Source: Ichthyophis bannanicus (lineage: Eukaryota > Chordata > Amphibia > Gymnophiona > Ichthyophiidae). Taken from it: a stretch of DNA of 64,000 nt. The stretch is from assembly GCA_033557465.1 (NCBI GenBank), contig CM066039.1:48575788-48639787 (forward strand), read 5' to 3'. The notes under the pieces were generated by a model. It was not told the origin of the DNA. It did not search any database and saw only the letters and a program-made list of their open reading frames with translations. The position numbers and the translations under genes were made by a program. This document shows positions 56,481-64,000 of this stretch, in pieces (position 1 is the first letter of the stretch; each line of letters starts with the position of its first letter).

Positions 56481-56828
56481 CACCACCACCACCTTCTTCT
56501 CGATACCTTGTCCTCACTTGGTTTTAGGGGTTCTGTGCTATCCTGGCTCTCATCTCTCACATTGCACCTTCAATGTTTGCTCTGGTGGATCCTCCTCTAC
56601 TGCTATCCCACTCGGTTGGTGTACTCCATGGGTCTGTCTTAGGGCCACTCCTTTTCTCACTATATACCCAATCCTTTGGTGCACTCATCTCCTTCAAAGG
56701 TTTCCAGTACTTTGTACCTCTCTACACCTGAAATCTCTCCAGCAATTTAGGCCCCGATCTCTGCCTGCCTGATACTGCTGCTTAAATTTCTCACCACTGT
56801 TTTTTAAATTGAACATGGCCAAAAAGAG
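56481..56828 (+). repeat. L2-like LINE copy C, left part
   Basis: It starts [20 protein letters not shown] and runs to LNMAKK at 56828, where DIRS 5 begins. It resumes at 62492 (KLLTFSP-like), so both parts belong to one older insertion. Confidence 0.7.
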
Positions 56829-57190
56829 TAGTTACTCACCTGTAACAGGTGTTCTCCAGGAACAGCAGGAATCAGTCCTTACATATGAGTGACGGTGGTG
56901 CCAACGGAGCCCCCATGCGGAGCATTTCCCCAGCTTTCAAAGAAAGCCTTTGGGAATGCAGCCATGCATACATGGTCCCCTTCCCACCCAAAGGTGCCAT
57001 CTTGCTCAGTCTGACATAGCTAAAAGACAGCACAAAAAAGAAAATGAACTATATACAACTGCAACTCCAAGGGGAGGAGGGAGGGTCGTGAGGACTGATC
57101 CCTGCTGCTCCTGGAGAACACCTGTTACAGGTGAGTAACTACTCTGTCTCCAGGACCAAGCAGGAAGTCAGTCCTCACATATGGGTGACT
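56829..57190. repeat. DIRS 5 3' hairpin terminal repeat
   Basis: GTTACTCACCTGTAACAGG with GTTCTCCAGGAACAGCAGG is complemented at 57098-57145. After that comes the internal complementary block TCTCCAGGACCAAGCAGGAA, matching the 5' end at 62465-62491. Confidence 0.78.
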
Positions 57191-57399
57191 CCCTAGCTCT
57201 GGGCTACCAAGACCCAAGCTGAAAAATAGAGCTGCCTCAGCAACAGTGAGAATCTTCTGAGACCATACCTGAACGGTAGCCCAACACCAGGGCCGGAGTT
57301 GCCTAAACCTCAGAGATTACAGAGTACCGCTTGCCCGAAAAGCACTGACCCTACAGGAATCCCTCTCGAGGCAGTAGTGGTCTGCAAAAGTCTAGCTTG

Positions 57400-58610
57400 A
57401 AGACCAAGTAGCGGCCCGGCAGATGTCTGCCACTGGAACAGAGCGGAGGTGAGCTACTGATGCGGCATTAGCCCTGACCCGGTGGGCCATGACTCAACCC
57501 TCCAGGGAGAGGCCGGCTGCCCTGTATGCCCAGGTGATAGTCTGCCACCCAGAGGGACAACGTACGCTTAGTGACAGGCAAGCCCAATTTATTAGGGGTC
57601 AATGGAAATGAAGAGCTGAGAAGCCCTTCTATGCCCCCTGCGTACGTTCCAGGTAAAAGGACAGCACCCTTCTACAATCCAGGGTATGCAAGACAGTTTC
57701 AGCCATACTGGCGTGCGGCCTGGGAAAGAACGTCTGAAGTACCACCTCCTGGTTGAGGTGGAAGGAGGATACTATCTTTGGAAGGAACTTAGGATGAGTC
57801 CTCAAGACTACCCTGTTCTTATAGAACCTGGTATATGGCCTAGCTGAGACCAGGGCCTGAAGCTCACTCACATGCCTAGCTGAGGTGAGTGCCACAAGAA
57901 ACATTTCCTATCCTGGAAGGTGTTGTAAGTGGCAGGTAGCCATCGGCTCAAATGGTGGGTGAGTCAGTTGCTGCAAGACCACATTGAGATCCCACTCAGT
58001 GGCCGATGGACGAATAGGAGGCTTGAGCAGAAGCAGGCCTCTGAGGAAGCGAGACACCAGAGGGTGGCCCGAGAGGGATTGTCCATCCACCGGCGAGTGG
58101 TGAGCTGAGAGGGCACTGAGGTGGAGTTGGACTGAAGTCCCAGGTTGGACAGGTGGAGCAGGTACTGCAGCACCACCGGGACCAAGCAGAAGGGATTCTC
58201 CTGCTGCTGAGAACACCAAGTGGAAAACCTATGCTACTTCATAGCACAGGCCTTCAGAGTGGAATGCTTCCTGGAGGCCAATACTACTTCTTCAACCTCC
58301 TTTGGTAGGAGCAAGGACTACCCTTTCAGCAGCCAGGCCATCAAATTGAGGGATTTGAGGTTGGAATGTAAGAGGGACCCCTGATCCTGGGTCAGAAGGT
58401 CGGCTTGCAGGCCCAGAGGAAGTGGAGCATCCACTACCAACTGCAGAAGAAGAGGGAACCACGGCTGCCTGGGCCACCTGGGAGCTATCAGGATCACCGT
58501 GGCTCGGTCCTGCTGGATTTTGAATAGAGTCCGGGCCACCAGAGGTGTGGGAGGAAACGCATACAGCAGGCCCTCTGACCAGGGGCTCAGGAATGCATTT
58601 GCCGCTGCCC
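57400..58610 (-). pseudogene. DIRS 5 tyrosine recombinase, decayed
   Basis: Segments in order on the minus strand: SVQLHLSALSAHHSPVDGQS, RPSATEWDLNVVLQQLTHPP, FLVALTSARHVSELQALVSA (Arg I context SARHVSEL, where relatives have SARRVSEL, so the core Arg may be changed to His), HPKFLPKIVSSFHLNQEVVL, then a VADICRAATWSS block near 57420. Frameshifts are frequent. Confidence 0.75.
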
Positions 58611-60406
58611 TCAGAGGATGCGGTTGTCTGGAACAGAACTTGGGTAGTTGCCTGGTTCAGCGGACTGGCAAAAAGATCCATGGTTGGAAGTCTCCACTTC
58701 AGAAAGATCTGTTGGACTACCCGAGGATCCATCTACCACTCGTGAGGCTGCAGGAGTCTGCTTAGCCTGTCTGCCAAGTAGTTTTCCTGGCCTGGGAAGG
58801 TAGACCGCCCTGAGGGTCATGCCCTGATTGATAGCCCAGGAGCAGAGAGCTTGTGCTTCCAGGCACAGGAGTCTGGATCCTGTGCCTCCTTGCTTGTTCA
58901 CTTAGAACATAGCCACCTGGTTGTCCGTCTGAATTAGGACAGACTGAGAGAGGACTCGAGAGAAAGTCCGTAAGGCTAGTCGAATGGCTCTCAATTCCAA
59001 CAGGTTGATCTGCTTGGCGGCCTCCCACAGGCCTTGGGTGCAGGTCCCCTGGCAATATGCCCCCCAGCCTTGCAGGGAAGCATCGGTCGTCTACCTGAGT
59101 GTGTGGGATGGTCCGAAAAGGAACTCCCCCGACCAGGTTTGGGAGATGCCTCCACCAGCATAAGGAGTCCACCAAGAGTTTGGACAACTTCCCTGTGGCC
59201 TGTACCCACTGTGCTGGCCTCATGTGCAGACGGGTATTTGGGGTAACATGCACTGTGGAAGCCATAGAAATATGATGACAGAAAAAGACCACATGGCCTA
59301 TCTAGTCTGTCCTTCCATAACAACTACAACAGTCCCCTTTTTACTTTTTTAGAGTTCCTCTGTGTTTGTCCCATGCTTTTTTGAATTCAGTTACTGTCCT
59401 TATCTCTAACACCACTACTGGGAGACCATATGACCTAAGAGCCAGAGGAAGTGTTTGGCAGAGACCAGAGAGTTTGCCTGAAACTGGCCTACCAACTTCA
59501 TTAGCCTGTGAGCTCTGTCCACAGGCAAATAGGCCTTTGCCTGGATGGTATCCAACCTTGTCCCTATGAACTCCATGTCCTGTGAGGGGACTAAAGTGGA
59601 CTTTGGGAAGTTTATGATGAACCCCAGGTGCTGAAGCAGGGATATGGTTCGGAAGGTGGCCTGCCTGGCCTCTTGTGGAGACTGGCCCCTGATAAGCCAG
59701 TCGTCAAGGTAAGGAAACACAAAGATCCCCTGGTTCCTGAGGTAGGCTGCAACCACCGCCAGGCATTTTGTAAAAACCCTGGGGGCGGAGGTGAGGCCAA
59801 AGGGAAGCACTCTGTACTGGAAGTGGTTCCCTCCCACCACAAATATGAGGTATTGCCTGTGACTTGGATGGATGAGGATGTGAGTATAAGCATCCTTCAG
59901 GTCTAAGGAGCATAGCCAATCTCCCTGCTGGAGGTAGGGCAGTAAGATTCCAAGGGTAAGCATCTTGAACTTCTCCCTCTCCAGAAACTTGTTCAGATTC
60001 CTCAGGTCTAGGATGGGTCTGAGGCTCCTGTTCTCTTTAGTACCAGGAAGTACCTTGAGTAGAAGCCTTGCCCTTCCAGGTGGTGAGGCACCGGTTCCAC
60101 CACCTGGTCCCATAGCAGACCTTCCAACTCCTGAAGGAGTAAGTTTCTTTGCAGAGGAGGTCTTGGAGGCTCCCCTGGAAAGTAGGAGGGGGGTATCTGG
60201 GTGAAGTGGAGCAGATAAGCATCAGCGAGAGGGGCTAACACCCAAGTGTCCCCTGTGATGGCTGGCCACCTGTCTGCGTACAGGGTCAGCCGACCTCCTG
60301 TGCCCTGGAGAGGAAGAGAGGCTATGCTGGCATAGTCAAAAACCCCCTCCCTGCTGAGCAGGAACCGGATTAGGAGGCTTGGGGGCCTTCTGCCTATGGG
60401 GCCCAT
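58611..60406 (-). pseudogene. DIRS 5 reverse transcriptase and RNase H
   Basis: The RT opens near GGRLTLYADRWPAITGDTWV (about 60300) and has GFYSRYFLVLKRTGASDPS, LDLKDAYTHILIHPSHRQYL, VLPFGLTSAPRVFTKCLAVV and the catalytic FPYLDDWLI, all in a 232-codon frame 59415-60113. RNase H follows beyond a 161 bp LINE scrap; its end carries NKQGGTGSRLL and the linker PSHEWxxDPRVVQQIF. Breaks separate the parts. Confidence 0.83.
59262..59422 (-). repeat. CR1/L3-like scrap inside DIRS 5
   Basis: CATAGAAATATGATGACAG, AAAAAGACCACATGGCC and TTTGTCCCATGCTTTTTTG match 41441-41600 and 48640-48780. It splits the HMxS|MASTVHVTP reading of DIRS 5. Confidence 0.65.
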
Positions 60407-62110
60407 GACCCTGCCCCCTTGGCCTGCTGGCCCTGTTGGGGAGCTGTAGAGGCCTGGTAGTGAGGGTAGGTTTTGTAGACGGTGGTCTTCCTTGGGTAAA
60501 AGGTCTTTTTCCCCCGAGCCCCCCCTTCTTTTGAGAAGGGGCAGAGGTTTTCCTGGACAGCCTCTGACTTGAGTTGTGCAGCCTTGTCAGCCATGGGCTT
60601 GCCAAAGAGGTTTTCACCTCGACAAGGGACATCAACCAACTTTGTCCTGTACCCATGGCTCGAGATCTGAGGATTGTAGCCAGACCTGTCGGTGTGCACC
60701 GACGCCGGCCCCTGCTAATTGGGCTGAAGCCTCAAATTCATCATAGGCTGCTCGAGGGAAACTTCAAGGACTCTCGAATACCAGAAGACAAGGCCTTGAA
60801 CCTTTTGCAAATGTTCCTCGGACAGACCAGCAGAGAACCCGGCAATCTCCTTTGCCAGGTCTCGAAGGTACATGCCCATGTACAGCTGGTATGTCTGGAT
60901 GCAGCAAGCAAGCATGCACAGAGCCCTGGAAGCACTTTCTACTGAGGGCATCCAGGTTCTGGGCTTCCCTGCCGGGAGGCACTGAGGAGTGCATCTTCTG
61001 ACTCTTCAAGCGATGCATGGCCGATTCCACAACCATGGAGTGGTGCAGTAACTGTGCCTTTTGGAACCTGGGGCTCTTGCGGACTCGCTAGATGGAATCG
61101 ACCTGCTTGCTTAGAACCAGCATCTCCCACATGCGGAACAGCAACCGCTCCAGCATCGGAGGAACCGGTACAGTAAAGGCCTCCTTTGGGAGGAGTCTCA
61201 TACTGCAGGGCCTCGAGCTCCTCCTTGGGGTCCGCAGGGAAGGCCAAGGCTTTGGCCATGTCCTGTACGAAATCCGAGAACCGGGCATCCTCTAGGGAGG
61301 ACCTTGTCCGAGGCTCGGATTCCGGTGAATTTGAAAGGTGCCTGGGGACTCTTTCCTCTGTTTCCCATGCCGATTCCTCCGAGGAGGAATAACAGCTCCG
61401 AGTGGGCGGGCACCGACGACCTTGGTCCTGAACGGGAGGCCGACGGTGACTTCGAGCTCACATGGTCTCGAGGATCAGCTTGGCCTCTGCGACTGACTTG
61501 GATGTCAAGGTCCCAGTGGTCGGGGCAGATGCGCCAGTGAGACCGGTGATCAGCACCCGCTGCTGCTCCTCCTCCATGAAGGCAGACAATCTGCTCTCCA
61601 AGGCTGTCAACCTGAGTCCGAGCTCAGGAGACCCAGCTGGTGTCGGTCCTGACATCGGCTCCCCTGGAGGAGAGTCCATGAGGACTACAGTACTCACATG
61701 ACTCAGGGCCTCCAACTCTACATGAGGATGCTTTGCAGGTGTCTCTGAAGACCCGGGACGGCGATCGGGCTATGTGACCTGGCCCTTGAGGGGCCAAGAG
61801 CATCCACCGATGCCACCCTCGTGGGTTTTTTCTTCCTTTGGTGCTTCCTTGAGGGGGACTCCCTCTCAGAGGAGCCCCGAGACGTTGAGGACTCTGACGA
61901 AGTCTGGACCCGTCCAGACCCAGAGTCGGAGAAGATCCTCTCATGCTGGTGCTGACGGCGCCTCAATGCCTTTGAGGACATCTTGCCACAGGGACTACAG
62001 ACCTTAGGATCATGGTCTGGCCCCAGGCATCGGAGGCAGCAGTCATGTGTGTCGGTGAGAGACATCAGTTTCTTGCACCGATCACACTTCTTAAAGCCAC
62101 TAGCAGCCAT
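60394..62110 (-). pseudogene. DIRS 5 gag-like protein with N-terminal Cys/His array
   Basis: From MAASGFKKCDRCKKLMSLTD at 62110 the array CDRC, CCLRCLG, H and CSPC is intact. A Ser/Arg-rich segment follows (HERIFSDSGSGRVQTSSESS), then, over frameshifts, LGLRLTALESRLSAFMEEEQ and the shared gag block (HHSMVVESAMHRLK, PPGREAQNLD, DVPCRGENLFGK). Similar layout in DIRS 2 shows it is the element's own gag. The array may bind the RNA template. Confidence 0.75.
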
Positions 62111-62491
62111 CGGGGGGAAAAAGGCCCCTGCAAGATCAAAAAATTGGCGTGAATGCAGTCTCTAAGGACAAAAACCGAAAAAGAGATCCAGGCTCGGCAC
62201 CGGTACACAGAGTCCAGGCAGGAAAGGGAAACTATGTCAAACCGAAGAAGACTCAATGCAGGAAAAATCAATTTTTTTTTCATGGGTGACAAGGACACAT
62301 ATCCATAGGGCTCCGTGGAATAAAGAAGACTGAGCAAGATGGCACCTTTGGGCGGGCAGGGGACCACGCATGTGTGGCTGCATTCCCAAAGGCTTTCTTT
62401 GAAAAAGCTGGGGAAATGCTCTGCATGGGGGCTCTGTTGGCACTGATGTCACCCATATGTGAGGACTAACTTCCTGCTTGATCCTGGAGAA

Positions 62492-63440
62492 CCAAACTTC
62501 TTACTTTTTCCCCCTAAACCCATCGCCCCCTTTGTCCTTTCTCAATTTCTGCTGATAACACTCTACTCCTCCCTGCTACTTCAGCTCGCAACCTTGGGGG
62601 TTGTCTTTGACTCCTCTCTCTCCTTCTCCACACACATCTGATAGCTAAAACCTGTCCTTTCTGTATAACATCAGCAAAATTCACCCATACCTTTCTGAAC
62701 ACACTACTGAGACACTTATCCACTCTTTAGTCACCTCCCATCTAGATTTTTGCAACCTCTTCCTTGCTAGTCTTCCTCTGAATCATCTCTCCCCCCTTCA
62801 ATCTGTTCAAAACTCAGCTGTGTGACTAATCTTCCCCAGCCTTGACATGTTCATATTACCCCTCTTATCAAATTGCTTCATTTGCTCCCTATCCATTCCT
62901 CTATCCAGTTCAAACATCTTGTGCTGACCTAAGTACATTCACTCTGCAGCTTCTCAGTACCTTTTTCTCCCTTATCTCTCCCTACACCCCTCCTCAGGAC
63001 CGCCACCATTTTGGCAGATCACTTCTATCTGTGCCCGTCTCTTCTACTGCCAGCTTCAGACTTTAATCCTTTCACTTTGCTGCTCCTTATGCGTGGAACA
63101 AGCTACCCAAGTCTGTATGTCAGGCTTCATCTCTAGCCCTTTTTTCATCATCATGATCTTATAAAGTACACACACAGAAGAGAGACAGTCCCTGCTCATC
63201 AGCGCTCACAATCTAATAAGACAGAAAATAAAAAAAAGTTACATAGTACAAATAACAAAAATTTACAGGATAAAATCCAGGCTGAAAGCTCACCTCTTTG
63301 CATTCACTTGTGGATCCTGATCCTCAATCTCCTGTGGGTTGCCTTACCATGCCCCTAGATGTATCCCTGTCCACAGCTGTTGTGCTGTCTTGACTAGACT
63401 GTAAACTCTGATGAGCAGGAACAGTCTTTTACATGTGTCT
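62492..63440 (+). repeat. L2-like LINE copy C, right part
   Basis: This continues copy C past DIRS 5: NLGVVFDSSLSFSTHI, ISKIHPYLSEHTTETLIHSL, HLDFCNLFLASLPLNHLS, then SPYTPPQDRHHFGRSLLSVP and a tail of the type TGTACAGCACTGCATAAT. A 135 bp stretch at about 63150-63285 interrupts it. Confidence 0.65.
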
Positions 63441-64000
63441 GTACAGCACTGCATAATTATTTAATCCGTTTTGTATACCACCTTATCCTTCAATCAAAGT
63501 GGCTAACAGGACAACAAAAGGGTTTACATTGGGGCATAGAGGACAGAGACAAGACATTGTAATACATTACAGTTCATCCTATTAATTTACAATAAATAAA
63601 CAAACATTGCATATGCCTTGTAGTGCTATACAAATGATCAGTAGTAGTAGCTCCACTAGCTTCTATCGAAGTCTCATGCAGTCATGCTGATGACTTACAT
63701 TCTATGCACTGCCCATGGTTGCGGGGGGGGAGAGATGCAATCCCCATGGCTTAACAAGACTCTTACTAGATTCATCCCAACAGCAAAGCCCAATGTTAAC
63801 TGAACCCATTCTAAAATCACAATTTCTACAGGTAAAAATGCCTGATGTTATACATAGAGATCACAAATGAGGCTTCTAAGAAAACCCCCATGCTATCTTT
63901 CTAGAGGCAGCTTGATCTTGATAGTTTGGCACAGGGTGATACTGTATAAGGATTATTATAACACTAAACCTTTATTATTAACTGCTGTTATTGTGCAATA
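63441..64000. other. LINE-tail-like sequence and unassigned right edge
   Basis: At 63455-63550 an antisense-type tail is seen (TTTTGTATACCACCTTATCC, TCAAAGTGGCTAACAGG). There is a G run at 63722-63729. No gene is recognised up to the window edge. Confidence 0.4.

Larger units (their letters stand above)
56829..62491 (-). mobile_element. DIRS element 5, full length, inserted in L2 copy C
   Basis: This is a complete minus-strand DIRS element of about 5.66 kb. The 3' hairpin repeat is 56829-57190, then tyrosine recombinase, RNase H, RT and gag, with the 5' terminal repeat at 62330-62491. The insertion point is exact: the L2 reading stops after AACATGGCCAAAA and resumes with AACTTCTTAC. No target duplication is evident, as expected for tyrosine recombinase integration. 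A CR1-like scrap (59262-59422) interrupts the RT/RNase H region. Confidence 0.88.

Overview
This is vertebrate nuclear DNA: spliced genes, GT/AG junctions, a CpG-rich promoter and a very heavy load of nested transposons. The mix of several full-length DIRS-type tyrosine-recombinase retrotransposons, L1, L2/CR1-like and RTE LINEs, hAT and Tc1 DNA transposons and a Penelope element points to an amphibian with a repeat-rich genome. A caecilian is my best guess, but that is inference from repeat style, not a database match.

Host genes lie in the first 25 kb. On the minus strand, exon 1 of the mitochondrial seryl-tRNA synthetase gene (SARS2) begins at 2237 and runs off the left side. A four-exon BTB-BACK-Kelch gene starts 327 bp away on the plus strand (ATG at 2565; exons 2565-2622, 11738-11816, 15860-16087, 23729-25148; 594 codons plus stop). 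The exons join with matching phases and no stops. The two genes are head to head across a GC-rich interval that looks like a shared promoter. I could not assign the Kelch gene to a named orthologue.

The Kelch introns are filled with mobile DNA. Intron 1 holds a DIRS element (about 3086-10943) split by a 5'-truncated LINE, followed by an LTR-like sequence. Intron 2 holds a Tc1-like element and LINE pieces. Intron 3 holds a foldback element split by a 6.6 kb L1 with a 12 bp target duplication.

Right of the Kelch gene everything recognisable is repeat-derived. At 28.1-38.2 kb there is a nested stack: an outer DIRS terminal-repeat remnant, an inner DIRS element, and inside that a Penelope-like element (7 bp target duplication) and a hAT element (8 bp target duplication). 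The hAT element carries a fragment of the prostaglandin E2 receptor gene PTGER4. Then come a gag-only DIRS derivative (39.4-44.4 kb), a 5S rRNA-derived piece, an RTE LINE (45.2-48.4 kb), a DIRS 3' half interrupted by a nearly intact hAT (49.2-51.6 kb), L2-like LINE copies with a hAT MITE, and a last DIRS element (56.8-62.5 kb) inserted in an L2 copy.

The standout observation is the PTGER4 fragment inside a hAT transposon with clean ends. Next are the SARS2/Kelch head-to-head pair and the Penelope element with about 800 bp inverted arms.
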